This document shows, in pieces, positions 1 to 13,314 of a stretch of DNA of 64,000 nucleotides (within the stretch, counting starts at the first letter, position 1; the number at the start of each line of letters is the position of its first letter). The notes beneath the pieces were generated by a model that saw nothing but the letters and a program-made list of their open reading frames with translations, was not told the origin of the DNA and did not search any database. The stretch comes from Lutraria lutraria (taxonomy: Eukaryota > Mollusca > Bivalvia > Venerida > Mactridae), in contig OZ026835.1 of the NCBI GenBank assembly GCA_964023205.1, forward strand, positions 6,096,414 to 6,160,413. The letters are read 5' to 3'. A program made the translations under genes and the position numbers.

Positions 1-568
1 AATCTTTCTGGCATTTTAATTTTGTTGTAAGTATAATTCATTTCCGTACCTTTTATATAATATTTCATCATAGACGACAATTATGTTGAACTTAACAGAA
101 AACCATTCAAAGTTTTAAAATTATTATTTTCATAGACGTCTTTTATTTGAATATTATCGTAACAATCACCAATGATTATTATAAGGGTGTGCACTTATAC
201 AATGAAATACATTTACGCCCTCCTGCACATGTGGACAGTGCCATGTTTTCATGAATAATTAATCACGCTCAGTTGATTTTTTTCAACTTTCCGCAATTCA
301 AAATCATACATATAATGATTGACAAATAATAATCACGTTTGGTTAAAATCTAAAATACCTAGTATTTTTCATTCAACAGGAGCAGCGTCGTAAGAACTAA
401 AAACAGAAAATTCGACAGACAACGGGGCTGATATTTTAACATTTAGAAAAACTGTCGGGTTCACCAACAATATCCAGTAAATCAGACTTTTTGAAAAAAC
501 CGTCGAGTGGATTTTACAGTTGAGGGAATTTGAGGAAATTGGAGATTGTGACTGATAGTGATTTCAGA
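1..568. other. AT-rich sequence without recognisable gene
   Basis: No conserved coding segment, RNA or repeat family was recognised here. The stretch from about 360 to 568 could be the 5' UTR of the candidate signal-peptide exon that starts at 569, but no promoter element supports this. Confidence 0.3.
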
Positions 569-3500
569 ATGTCTGTCAGGTGGATTTTATTGTTTTACTG
601 GATGTTGATACTGTATTGCTTGATTTCTGTGATCTACTTTGAAGGTAGCTTTTTATTTTTTAATACTTAACTGTTAATCATGGTCACTTTCTGTGCCAAT
701 GTCGCTGATACTATAAATACATTGGCCATAGTTTACAATTACTATTCTGTAACATTAATTGGTCAGAAAAAATATGTTACATTGCTTGATAAATGACAAT
801 AGATTACAATTAAACCTTAACAGTAAGACGATGTATGGATCCGTAAAAAGTTTTATATAAAAGTAATCTGGTTATTCATTTGAAATACGGCAGAAATGTT
901 GAAAAAAAATGTCTCGAAAACAAGAGATGAGACGGTGGTCGTAATATTAAGACGAGTACTGTGAAAGGTTTTATTGTATTTAATCAATCAGAATTGAGTT
1001 TGTTCAATAAATGGCCATTAATTAATCGTCTTTCATTGGCTTTGCACCTGAATATGTTCAAATCTATTAATAGTCTTGTCTCTCTTGCTACTTTTCATGA
1101 TGAACAATTAATTCGTTCATAATTAATTTGTTAAACATGCATAGAATATTCATTGCCATTTGATAAAGTAGTCATGACTTTTTTAAACAATTAGTAATTG
1201 CTTTTCGAACTTATAATCTGTAATAAAAAATATTAGCATAATTCATCGTTAATTAATTAAATTTCTTTCTTTGAGTTTTTACTCAATATTCAGTATAATT
1301 TCATTCGGTTCTAAATATTTTCAAAATTTCTGTTTTTTTCTCATTTTAGCATTTAATCATTCATCTGTGAATTAATTGTCAATTATTGCATTATTACATA
1401 ATGTTAGATAATTATATTACATTCCAATACTCGAACACCTTGTAGTCATAAAAATCAATCTGAAATGCTTGTCCGACCTATTTTCCCTACGCAGTATTTA
1501 TCGAGTCATATTGACAATTTCTCTAAAAGCGAAACTAAGTAATGAAATAATTTATTAAGGACGTGTGCTACAGTTTTCAGTTTTTTCACATATACATACA
1601 GGGAAAATGAAAACTATTTCATGATTTTTTTAAACTTCGCATGTTCATAGTATATGATAACAGAAACATTTTAAGCGGTAAAAATGGGAGTTGACGAACA
1701 CATTTTTTAGTTATCTGCCCTTGAATTTGTATTCAAGAGAGACATTCTGTGTAAACAAAATATAAATATTGTCTACAAACCGAAGAGAAGCTATTCATAC
1801 TACATGAACTTAATATTTGTTATCGCATGTCGCATTTTTTAAAAAATATTTCCAACAGTTTTGCAAACGCAAGAAACTTCTTGTGTATGTAATATGTATA
1901 AACATTATTTAAGATTATTCCAAACACACTGTGAGTCTTTTTCTAGTTGAAATACGGAGGAAATCTGAACATAAGTATGTAGACGTAAATGAGGCAGTTT
2001 TAACATTTACGTGGACTTAAGCTCAGTAAAACACGGTTGTATTTGCCTTCGGATATAAGTAAAATCGGATTGTTTTTCCACGAGTCTTCCCTTCTTTATC
2101 TTCACTGTCAAGCGGGAAGAAGTGAACTATGGATTTTATGAAGTGATTATTTAAATTCTGGATTATATTGTAACCTGTACATGAATAAAAACTCACATAC
2201 ATGATGTAGGTTAAAATATTGCTTACAGTATATTAATATTTTCTCACCGGGCATGATTGATGACAGTTTTGTTAATCTAAAAGATAAAAAAGATAAAAAA
2301 TCATTAATATCTAGATGTTTAAAAAAACGATACTCTTTGATCGTCCGTCTGTTATATATGAAATTAATAATACCGTCGACTGATAGCAATGGTAATAAAT
2401 TATATACAGATATAGATAATTATTTGATATCAACCGTTCCATGTTTTTGGCGATTTTTTAGTTTATTTTTCATAACTTGTAAACACATAGGTACACAGTT
2501 ATATCTAACAAATTGAAATACAATTTATAGGTCACATAATGTTCAATTCGTCAGAAAATGCATTTATTAATGCAAATAACCTGTGAAAAAAAACTAAGTG
2601 TGGTAATACGAATTTCTTATGGTAGACTGTATAGCCACACATGCTGTAAATGATGATTTCAAATAATATTTAATCATCCAAATTGTTTCTGGTGACGTGA
2701 ATAATAAGGCTTGGAAAGAAATCTTTCTAGAGGTTTTGTGTGGCGATCGAGTTGTAGATTTTCATACTTGGTATTATAATCAACTTTTTTTTGTCGGGGT
2801 TAAATAATTATGATACTCGGTGTAAGATTTTCCAACCAAGCAATTTTTTTTATTTTCTGATATTTTTATATACAATGAACATGTTTGATTACCATACATT
2901 GTAACACTGGTTGATTCTTTGAGATACAAAATAACTAAACCAAATAGTAAATACAGTATTTAGAATTAAGATAAAAATGACTGCATGGATTAGATTAAAG
3001 GTTGGGTTAACATTTGATTTAAAATTTGTTGAGGCGATTGTATAATACATTGGTTAAATTTCATAAGAAATTATTTCCAGTGAAATTTAATATATCAATA
3101 TGTTCTGTTTGTCTGCTTACCTGTCTGTATTGTGAAATCATCTAGGGCCTGATACAACAAGAACAACCATCTTGCTTCTAGTGAACTTTTTAACCGAACC
3201 TCAAATTCAAACCATTGGTTAAATTTGACAGACAGACAGATAAACAGACATTTTATTCAGACTTGCACATAGTACATTATCTACACTCATAAATACATAT
3301 ACAAAAAAACTGTCAACATAATTTACTATGAAATGAAGAGAACTGTGCTTAATTAAGTTTATTTTGAAATCTGTAGGCGCTGAGGGCCTTGTAAAAATAC
3401 AATAATTATTACATACATGAAATTACAAATGACAAATGAAGATTTGCGCAGGTACTGCTTTGTACGAATAAATGGGATATAATGGTTGATATAACATGTA

Positions 3501-6322
3501 TATGAAAGTTGATACCAATAGATCCTTTAAACAAAACATTAATTTGTCCAATGTTCACACAATTGGGTGCTGCCGGTGTATTAACTGACACCTCTCCAAA
3601 TGTAATTCTAATTCAAAACAGTATTTTCATTATAGTCTACTATGTTTCCAGCTGTTTCTGAAGAAGCATACAATCCCTTCAAACCAACACCTTTTGGTAG
3701 TAGCAAAATTATGTTGTTATTGAGAGGTTGTTGCTCTAGAGAGGTTAAATTAATAGTCAAATCGTGCAGTGGGAAAACATCATGTTGTTGTTGCGGGGAG
3801 GTTGTTGCTCAAGAGGGCCGCTCTGGAGAGCCTGAACTGCATATTTCTCATATATCTATATAGTGTTGCCTATAATGTAACCTTGGAATGCATCTGAAGT
3901 TCTGTTTTGTTCTATTCTATTCAGTTCTGAAAGTTTCGTATTTTTCTATGATTGGTCAATTATTGTTGATTTCGAATTTTGACAGCTGCATGTGTAGACT
4001 ATTTGCATGTCTAAGAACGATCATTATCTAGGTTTACTTCAGTAAAAAGTTGTGTATGTTTTTTTTTATTTGCTTCGCGTTGATCCAACATTTAACTTGA
4101 ATTATGTGTACAAAATACGCCGCGGCGAAAAACAAACAATTAAATGTCTACGTAATATATTTCTTTTTCTCTTCTCTTTTCATTTTGAAAAAAGCAAGCT
4201 GATACGTATTTTGTTTCAATGGCTGCACACATTTGTTTATAGAAACGTGGACCTGGTAAATATTACAAATTTAACTGTAAGAACACTCTGTTCGGTGTAA
4301 GAATAGACTTTTAAGGGTGTAATTTTCATGTCAAATTAAAATTTTGGTAGGTCTTTGAAACTTACCATAGATCTGTATAACACTGGCTTGTTAACGTTTT
4401 TAGACTGGTTAAATTAGTTGAACACGTCTTTCACTTGGGCGATAATTGGCAGGTTAAATGGTTCCTTTATCAGGAACCAAAAAAGGACGAAATCGTTTCA
4501 TTTCAATAATTATGTTAATTTATGAAAAACTAGGGTGATTGAGTTAAAACGTCGGAACTTGGTCTAATCCGCGGATATTAAAAACTTAAACACTTAGTCT
4601 ATCCTGAACGATATCAGGGGTGGGTTTGCAAGTTGATTGACAGGATAATGTCAGCACAAATATTTTAATGTGTAATTGAAATGTTCAGTGCAATTTGCAG
4701 TAGAGATTTAGCAATATAAATGTTAAAATCAACCCAGTGTTTAAATGAATGACGTGCGTGTCAGTATTATATTATGATACACTAATTGCACGTGGTCACG
4801 GTTCTTATTTAAGGTTACACATGAAAATTCAAAAGTAAATCTGCAATATTAGAAGACGTTATGTTACATAATATATGAAATTTTAAATAAGTTAGCATAG
4901 GCAAGTGATACTATTTTAATGCAAGTAAATCATACAGACTCAATTGTCTTTGCCCACTTTTTAATACTCTCTTATTAAAAGAACATTTTTATTATATAGG
5001 TGACCTTTATAACAAGAATATATTGCAATTTTTACGCCTAAATAAAATATCGAAATTTCATTCTGGCTTGAATTTCTAGAATGTGATTCTAAATGTTTTA
5101 CTTTGTCCAGTACACATGTAGGCGATCCTAGCTCGGACCTCGGGTCGTGGTAGATGACAATGTCAATATTCCTCCTCATGCGGAAAAGTGGCAGGTTCCT
5201 AGAGAAAGGGTAAATTAGTACTGGTTAGAATACAGTCCAGGAAAACTTGTTAGGTCAATCAGCCGCCGTATATAACCGAACAATTGTTGTAAAACGGTGT
5301 TAAACCCAAGCAAACACATGTAGTAGATGTTTAACAGTTTGCTAATTTTGTTCGGATGACTTCGGATAATCTAACACCCGTTTTTCTTCATGACATTCGT
5401 GTTGATATGGTAACGCGTGATGAATATCTGTATACTTTTCACCATTCACATAAACTGCGTGATATTTTAACACAGACCTGTATCTCTGCTTGATACTAAT
5501 TTGTACAATCTATCAAAGTTATACGTGGCTAACCATCTGTAAAACATAATATTAATAATACTTTTATGAACTTATTTATGGGTTTTTAAATTTTGAAAAA
5601 ACGGCACCGTTTCAATTCCGTATTTCATCCCGCTGTGACAGCTAAGTCTATGTTACCTTGGGAAATTGAAACGGTCACACGTCACCTACAGACCTTTAGC
5701 ATAGACATTGACCTGGATAGCTTAAAATGGAGATGCGTTAATTAAGTCTGCGGACCCAAACCCTGTGCACGGCGAGTGTTCCCTGTGATAATTGTGTTGT
5801 AATAATTATTATTTAGAGACGTTTTTCGTCTGTTTTCAATCGCAATCTGCTATATATCGACGGACGCTTCACCTCACCATTGCCCCTGGTTTCTAAATGG
5901 TCCTAACATTAATTGTTCTCCACCAGTAACTATCTACTCCTAAGACTGAACCCGTGAAGTCGCGGATGGAAGACAATCCTGGCATTTAGCTTAACTATCA
6001 CTTCAACCAAACTGTCTCCGAGGATCTGAGTCTCGCCTAGACTTTTAACTCATTTACCAAACGCTTGCATTACTGAACTTATGGAAGGCACTTAAGATTT
6101 ACAAACAATGTTTCTATCAGTTCATTGATACACATATTAAGATGCAATATTATCTGAATTACATTTCCTCATTAACCTACGATTGCATACATCTATATTG
6201 TAACGAAGACCCTTTTTATCATTACAGTTGTGAGTGCAACATGTCACAGGAGAAAAACAACAACAACAACAACAACGCCTCCACCGGCGACAGATCCTTC
6301 AACAACTACGCCATCGCCTTAG
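569..6322 (+). CDS. Candidate two-exon gene for a short secreted Thr/Pro-rich peptide
   Basis: Weak prediction. Exon 1 would be 569-644: ATG follows AGA and the reading frame encodes about 25 residues, Met-Ser-Val-Arg then an almost uninterrupted hydrophobic stretch (WILLFYWMLILYCLISVIYF), ending at GAAG|GTAGCT. That is a typical signal peptide or single membrane anchor, with a phase-1 donor. Exon 2 would be 6228-6322: it follows a good acceptor (TTTTTATCATTACAG), and in the matching phase it reads VVSATCHRRK, seven Thr, then a Pro/Ala/Ser/Thr-rich tail ending TTTPSP and a TAG. The product would be 56 aa. The exon 2 segment is richer in G+C than its AT-rich surroundings. The competing frame (ATG at 6241) is also open and gives an Asn-run peptide. 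The 5.6-kb intron and the joining are inference; the protein resembles no family I can name. Confidence 0.22.
645..6227. other. Long AT-rich stretch (intron of the candidate peptide gene, or intergenic)
   Basis: Apart from the dispersed repeat at 3681-3832, I see no conserved coding exon, tRNA or clear transposon. Open frames of 60-90 codons here have no recognisable domain and read as chance ORFs in AT-rich DNA. The part from 5600 onward is somewhat richer in G+C. Confidence 0.4.
3681..3832. repeat. Diverged copy of the ACAGTG-AACCTCTC MITE family
   Basis: The segment from CCAACACCTTTTGG through GTTGTTGCTCTAGAGAGG to CTCTGGAGAG matches the elements at 17519-17688 and 58131-58301 along most of its length. 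Both ends are too decayed to show the terminal inverted repeats. The small open frame across it is a by-product of the repeat. Confidence 0.65.
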
Positions 6323-7179
6323 GCATGACCCACGACATACATATGTGTAACTTATATAATATATTTTTACAACCTTCAGCTGAAACTTCTTGGAACATAT
6401 GAGACCATAAAGAGTCTAGATAAACGTACAATGTCCATTTTTCCTACCACTTTTAAGGACGAATATTGTTTTTATATTTTTTTTCATTACAATTCAAACG
6501 GACACAAAAGGATTAATTTTAAACTACAATTGGATTGCGTTTCTTTCATTGCAATTATTTTCAAGGTGAATTTGGACTTCACTACAGCATCACTACAATA
6601 TGTTTAACAGGAACAGAGTCTCCTAATTTATTCGGTGATTTAAATTTACTGTGGACTTTTATTTTTGTTAAGTTATTTCTTTATTTATTTATACTACGTA
6701 TTAAATCTTATCAAGACATGAAAAGATCATAGAAAGTCTGTTTCTTGTTATCACTAAATTTATGTAAAAATTAAAGCCTGCAAAATCTTGATCGATTTAA
6801 TCATTCGTGTTTGCGACACCAAGTTATAAATCTAATAGTCGTCAATGTAGATCTTATATAATGATACCGCACACACGCATCAGTTTATAGAATGAAATAA
6901 TAATAAAAAGCAGTTTCGGCAATGTATGTATCAAATGTTCCATTACTGGAGATAATAAGCGACATTACATATAACAAAAACTTCATCAACTCTGCTTTTA
7001 CCAACATAAACTTTTCGAATAAGACATTTAACTGTTGTATAATTTTCCTATTTGTCAAATATGTAATTACTCTTGGCTTGGTTTAGATCGTTTTTCAAAT
7101 AGGCGCTGAATATGATGTTGATTTCTGCGACATCACCGAACAGACAGAAGTATTATACTTAAGTCTTAAAATGAGTGAA
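6323..7179. other. AT-rich sequence, nothing recognised
   Basis: No splice-bounded conserved frame, RNA gene or repeat family was recognised between the candidate exon and the GAGT microsatellite. Confidence 0.4.
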
Positions 7180-7580
7180 TGATCGAATAAGTGACCGAAT
7201 GATTGAGTGATCGAGTAATAGATCGAGTGATCAAGTGATTGAGTGATCATACGGGTGATTAAGTGAGTGTGAATGATAAAAGGAGTGAGTGATCGAGTGA
7301 GTGTATTATAGAGTGAGTGATCGAGAGAGTGCATGATAGTGTGAATGAGTGATCAAATGAATGGTTCGAGGGAGTGAGTGATCAATTGAGTGATAGAATG
7401 ATAGAATGAGTGAGTGAGTGAGTGAGTGAGTGAGTGAGTGAGTGAGTGAGTGAGTGAGTGAGTGAGTGAGTGAGTGAGTGAGTGAGTGAGTGAGTGAGTG
7501 AGTGAGTGAGTGAGTGAGTGAGTGAGTGAGTGAGTGAGTGAGTGAGTGAGTGAGTGAGTGAGTGAGTGAGTGAGTGAGTG
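7180..7580. repeat. (GAGT)n microsatellite with degenerate flank
   Basis: From about 7408 to 7580 the sequence is an uninterrupted GAGT tetranucleotide run, roughly 43 copies. Before it, from about 7180, lies a degenerate zone of the same motif mixed with GATC (GAGTGATCGAGT and similar). The long Thr-His-Ser-Leu open frame on the minus strand is produced by the repeat and is not a gene. Confidence 0.95.
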
Positions 7581-8535
7581 ACCAGTGTCGATGTGTTCTT
7601 CTAATCGTCCGAACTTGCAGAAAAGAAAAGGTTATAGGTATACATGTACTTACATTACGATGATACACGCGTTACCATGACAACATCTACTCGTGTTTTT
7701 ATGGTAACATCAATTATTAATACAAATAGCTCTCAGTATCAATAAGCGTTAAAATTCTAAATACAAATGCTTTAATTAATTTCATATTAAAGAACAAATA
7801 TACAGTATATATCAATATATCAACTTACATCGATTATCGTGCATGGTTCTCGCCCGTGTGATATGTTCTAACGTACGCTTGCGATTCATGGAATCTTTAT
7901 AAAAAATATTTACCGTTACAAAGAACTATGTTTTTGTTTAAAGTGAAATACATGTATTCTGTGGAACTTCGATTATTAACCCGGACCTCACATTAACCCG
8001 GACCTTATTACAGTGTTATCTTATACCAACAGATAAATAGAACAAATTGTAGTTCTAATATCAATCACTGCGCCTAAACTACATTTTTGTCTTCTCGCCT
8101 TAAATGGGACCATGTTCAAAAGTCTGGCTGTATTTACAAACAACCGTTCAAGGACTATAGCTACTAAGGCATGAAATGATACACTGAAAAATTAATAATC
8201 AAATCAAACTAGCAACATTCGCAATCTGTATAAAGTCAAGATTTTAATTTGATAGGGAGATTGGGGTCAACGGATAGATCAGTTCGTTTTATATCTTTAT
8301 CTCTTTTACATACTGATGATACAGTCAAATCGGGCATGTTAAAGAGCACCTGTTAATAACGACCACTGGTAAATAACGGATACATTTGAACACAATCATG
8401 CATTTTAATGTGATGGACCAAGTATTTTTTTACTTTCTAACCAACAGTCAGTTATAACAAATGGTTAAAATATACTTCATCGGAATATTTCGTCAACTAA
8501 GTTTATACAATGATAGTTTTCGTCATGGTTATGTA
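7581..8535. other. Unique-looking sequence between two simple-repeat arrays
   Basis: No gene or repeat was recognised. The two phrases CCCGGACCTCACATTAAC and CCCGGACCTTATTACAG near 7980-8015 form a short local duplication. Confidence 0.35.
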
Positions 8536-10530
8536 TACCGTCTCTGTTCCTCTCTCTATCTCACTTTCCCTCTCTGTTCCTCTCTCTATCACACTGTCCC
8601 CTCTGTTCCTCTCTCTATCCCTCTGTCCCTCTCTGTTCCTCTCTCCACTGTCCCTCTATGTTCCTCTCTCTATCCCTCTGTCCCTCTCTGTTCCTCTCCC
8701 TATCCCTCTGTCCCTCTCTCTTCCTCTCTATATCTCTCTGTCCCTCTCTGTTCCTCTCTATATCTCACGGTCCCTCTCTGTTCCTCTCTCCACTGCTGTC
8801 CCTCTCTCTATCCCTCTGTCCCTCTCTGTTCCTCTCTATATCTCACGGTCCCTCTCTGTTCCTCTCTCCACTGCTGTCCCTCTCTGTTCCTCTCTCTATC
8901 CCTCTGTCCCTCTATGTTCCTCTCTCTATCTCACTGTCCCGCTCTGTTCCTCCCTCTATCCCTCTGTTCCTCTCTACCCGTCTTTCCCCTCTCTGTTCCT
9001 CTCTCTATCTCACTGTCCCTCTCTGTTCCTCTCTCTATCCCTCTGTCTCTCTCTGTTCCTCTCTCCCCGTCTCTCCCCTCTCTGTTCCTCTCTCTATCTC
9101 ACTGTCCCTCTCTTTACCTCTCTCTATCTTACTGTCCCTCTCTGTTCCTCTCTCTATCCCACTGTCTCTCTCTGTTCCACTCTCCCCGTATCTACTCTCT
9201 CTGTTCCTCTCTTTATCTCACTGTCCCTCTGTGCCTTCTGATCCACTATCCCCGTCTCTACCCTCTCTGCTCCTCTCTCTCTACCTCACTGTCCCTCTCT
9301 GTTGTGTTTCTTCGCTGTTTCTTCTCTCTCCGTCTCTTTACATCTCTCTACATGACTGTGGCCGTGTTCCTCCCCCTCCGTTTCTGCCTCTCTATTCCTC
9401 TCTCTACCTCATTGTCCCTCTGTTTCTCTCTCTCTCTCCGGTCTGTTCTTGTGTTCCTCTCTCTCCGTCTCTGTCCCTCTCTGACCGTCTCTATACCTCA
9501 CTGTCCCTCTATGAATTCCTCCCTCTACCTCACTGTCAGTCTATTCCTCTCTCTCCCTCACTGTCCCTCTATTCCTCTCTCTCCCTCACTGCCCCTCTGT
9601 TCCTCTCTCTCCGCCTCTGACCCTCTGTCCCTCTCTCTCTCCCTCACTGTCCCTCTATGAATTCCTCTCTCTCCCTCACTGTCCCTCTATGAATTCCTCT
9701 CTCTCCCTCACTGTCCCTCTATGAATTCCTCTCTCTCCCTCACTGTCCCTCTATTCCTCTCTCTCCCTCACTGTCCCTCTATGAATTCCTCTCTCTCCCT
9801 CACTGTCCCTCTATTCCTCTCTCTCCCTCAATGTCCCTCTATGAATTCCTCTCTCTCCCTCACTGTCCCTCTATGAATTCCTCTCTCTCCCTCACTGTCC
9901 CTCTATGAATTCCTCTCTCTCCCTCACTGTCCCTCTATGAATTCCTCTCTCTCCCTCACTGTCCCTCTATGAATTCCTCTCTCTCCCTCACTGTCCCTCT
10001 ATTCCTCTCTCTCCCTCACTGTCCCTCTATTCCTCTCTCTCCCTCACTGTCCCTCTATTCCTTTCTCTCCCTCACTGTCCCTCTATTCCTCTCTCTCCCT
10101 CACTGTCCCTCTGTTCCTCTCTCTCCCTCACTGTCCCTCTATTCCTCTCTCTCCCTCACTGTCCCTCTATTCCTCTCTCTCCCTCACTGTCCCTCTATTC
10201 CTCCCTCTCCCTCACTGTCCCTCTGTTCCTCTCTCTCCGTCTCTGACCCTCTGTCCCTCTCTCCCTCACTGTCCCTCTATGAATTCCTCTCTCTCCCTCA
10301 CTGTCCCTCTATGAATTCCTCTCTCTCCCTCACTGACCCTCTGTTCCTCTCTCTCCCTCACTGTCCCTCTATTCCTCTCTCTACCTCACTGTCAGTATAT
10401 TCCTCTCTCTCCCTCACTGTCCCTCTATTCCTCTCTCTCTCCCTCACTGTCCCTCTATTCCTTTCTCTCCCTCACTGTCCCTCTATTCCTCTCTCTCCAT
10501 CACTGTCCCTCTATGAATCCCTCTCCCTCA
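8536..10530. repeat. 2-kb pyrimidine-strand satellite with about 28-32-bp units
   Basis: The plus strand is almost pure C and T. The first half (to about 9500) is built from CCTCTCTGTTCCTCTCTCTA plus TCCCTCTGTCC and similar blocks. The second half is an ordered array of CCTCTCTCTCCCTCACTGTC plus CCTCTAT units in two forms: 28 bp, and 32 bp with an inserted GAATTC. In the most regular part GAATTC recurs every 32 bases (9843, 9875, 9907 and on). The low-complexity Ser/Leu/Pro frames of up to 399 codons are open because the repeat lacks stop codons; they have no start context, introns or domain. Confidence 0.95.
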
Positions 10531-10670
10531 TTGTCCCTCAGGTCCTCTCTCTCCGTCTCTCTCCCACTCCTTCCTTCTGTATCCCACTCCCTCTCTCTGT
10601 GTCTATCACTGTTCTTCTCTCTTTCTTTCTGTACATATATCTCCCTCTCTTTCTTTGCGCTCCCTCTCTG

Positions 10671-10698
10671 CCCCCCCCCCCCCCCGTCTGCCTTTCAC

Positions 10699-10730
<32 letters not shown>

Positions 10731-10743
10731 CTGTGTGTGTTGT
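10671..10743. repeat. Poly(C) run, (CT)n and (TG)n at the end of the satellite
   Basis: Fifteen consecutive C at 10671-10685 are followed by a CT dinucleotide run (about 10702-10729) and a short TG run. These bound the pyrimidine tract. The true homopolymer length is uncertain because such runs are error-prone in sequencing. Confidence 0.9.
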
Positions 10744-12954
10744 TCTTGATGAAATTTAAATTTATCAGCCAAACATACATAATAAACCTTATGTAATTAA
10801 TAGCGTACATCAATTAATCCATTCAAGTTAATGATGTCTAGCCGAGATTCTGAAGTACATTTAATTAAGATACGGCAAACAGATAGCATAGATGAACATC
10901 AATATTCACTCGTTCAGCACAATGAATGGGTGGTAAATTCAAACCCAAATATTACAAAAACATTTTTACCAAAGAAAACACATTAAAAAATTCCAATTCA
11001 TATTATGTGAATGAACACTCATAAACACTCTCAAAATGATGTATTTTTAATATTCATGTCGGCTTCAAACAGTATTTTGCTTTTTTAATAACATCAGGGC
11101 GGAATTCCGATATTAAGGTATGTTGTTTGGGCGACAGATGGCTTTTATTTTGAGGTCAGTTTGTTCTAAATAATCAATGGCAGTTTTAAAGGAATGACCT
11201 TTGTTCGCAAGGTGGCTTTTATTAAGAGGTAGCCACTAACACGTGTTTTACTGTACATCAAACAGTAACCTCAATCATTGCATCTACCAAATAAGTGTGG
11301 TTTTCTTTGAAAGCTTTGTTTATACATATTCATATACATTTTCAAGCGACAAAACACTGTACTACTTAGGCCTACCCATTTTTCTAATGCTCGAGTTTTG
11401 TCCAAGACTCTTTCATGTTTTGATCTCACCGGCAGAACATGATCTTGCTGTTGACCTTTGTACATACATATCCAACGTGACTTAACCATTAATTTTGACA
11501 ACGAACGTTTGACCTTAACCTACGTCAAAGAGGTTTAATGTTAAATAGGACTGGTCACAATACCGGTACCATTTTTGCGTTGTCTTGGTAAATTTATCAA
11601 TTCTTGAGGTGAAGGCCTGTGTTGATCAATTAATGATATCTAGCTTATTGTACATCAATCGTATTTTATCTTTGTCGGTGTTTTTCGTATACCTCTTCTT
11701 TACAGGCTTCATATATGGCAGATTTCGAAAGAATTGTTTCTTAAATAATACCAGAAGTGTTAAATAAGTATTTATCTAGCGTTGATCTCAACAAAAATAC
11801 GTTTTGAAATAAGCGCTCTAAATTTGATTCCTTTGTGTTCGAAAAGCTTATTATGAAGATAAACATCATTGAAGAATTTGATCTGACAAGAATAGGCTAC
11901 TACGAAGACTAATGTACATGTGTTTAGATGTTCAGTAGAATAATTAATAAGACTATCAACAATATAGGCAACATTAATGGCGTGTGGAAAACTCACTTAC
12001 AGATGGCTTGCCTGCTTACTTACTTTGTTCATGGCCACCCACCGATACCTTTAATGTACATTTTGACAAGTTAAATGGTTTTGAAAAGGATGAATAACTA
12101 ATTATATGTAACATATTTACATGGTGTGTTATGTTAGATAGAAAACTGAATAATTTTCATATTTGTCAAAACATCAGAACAGTATGATAAACTAAATTTA
12201 ATGCCATGACGTTTTAAAAGAGAAACATATTGTATTGGATAGTAATTCGATCCGTACGGACTAGGTATAAATTGTTACCAAATTTGATAAGTTATTTTAA
12301 AATGCTGTTACACATTCTTGCACGAGTCGATTGTAAGCACACCTGACAAGGTAATGTTTTATCAGGGTTGCACGTGCAGCATGCATATGTAATGATCATT
12401 AAACTCTCATTATATTTAGTTGAATAAATTATATGAAAATGAAATTAACCAAGCGAATAGTGTCTATACGATTTATCTCTCAAATATTAAATGAAATACT
12501 TAAATAACGCTAATTCGCACCTAGTTATTATAAAAATTAATTCGTTAATAAAATTTGATTTCAACATTGTCCTTAACCGTAACGCAAAGATAGTAAATTA
12601 ATTTAAGCAATACATAGAATATTTTATTTTAGATAACAATCTGAGATAACAATCGTAATATGATCAACGTATTAAAGTTATTAGATTAACTGTCTGCCAA
12701 TATAAACTCACGCGAAAAAGAAATTGTGCACTTGGTTACATGGAGTTTTTATACTATCAGTTTTGTATCAAACTATGCAAAACTATATTGGCTAACATTT
12801 TATTTTTAATAGGAAGTAGCTAGATAACTATAGAACATTGTTTTACGTTTAAATATTTATGCGTCTTGAGTTTATAATTATTTATATAGTATGCCAAATA
12901 TAAAAGTGCACACTTTCTTTTTCGTGTTAATTGAAACATTTTATCAAATGAGTT
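10744..12954. other. Intergenic AT-rich sequence
   Basis: No gene was recognised. The segment 11140-11256 (TGGCTTTTATTTTGAGGTCA to GTTTTACTGTAC) is a decayed relative of the TA-flanked MITE at 25725-25884. The rest shows no recognised structure. Confidence 0.4.
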
Positions 12955-13314
12955 AGCTTATAAATATATTGGTCCTAATAGTTTCTGTTTGTTCTATAAC
13001 AGAGGAATCCGGTGTGTTTTCCTCCCGTGCCTACTTTATAGCAAGAAAAAATGTTTCCGAAACTACTATCGTATTTTTTCAATATCATTGAAATAAATAC
13101 TATTTATAGAACACCTGAGTTTTTCCGCAGTCATGCTATGCACACGTAGTAAAGTGACGTCACGCGCTCTATAGTATACATATTTCAAGTTTACAAAAGC
13201 AAAAATCACAGTGAAATGAGTGTTTTCAGACGGAAATAATTATCTTGGGATAATATCAGCAATTAAATGTTTTTGCATATATTTTTCTACAGCAAAAAGC
13301 TAATGGGGCTTTAA
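12955..13314. mobile_element. MITE copy 1, TTAA-ended, 5' truncated
   Basis: About 360 bp, nearly identical along its length to 32573-32928 (for example TCCTAATAGTTTCTGTTTGT and GTCATGCTATGCACACGTAG in both). The 3' end is AATGGGGCTTTAA as in the other copy. The left end begins at AGCTTATAAAT and lacks the terminal TTAAAGTCCCAT, so this copy is truncated on that side. Confidence 0.8.

Noticed and set aside
5815..5835. AGACGTTTTTCGTCT inverted repeat as another tiny palindromic element
   Set aside because: Arms are only five bases, the CARRGA end is absent and the flanks do not repeat.
7306..7668. Minus-strand 120-codon Thr-His-Ser-Leu repeat protein
   Set aside because: It is the direct translation of the GAGT microsatellite.
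8461..10796. Open frames of up to 399 codons, rich in Ser, Leu and Pro
   Set aside because: They overlap in several frames and come entirely from stop-free pyrimidine tandem repeats; no domain, splice sites or upstream context support translation.
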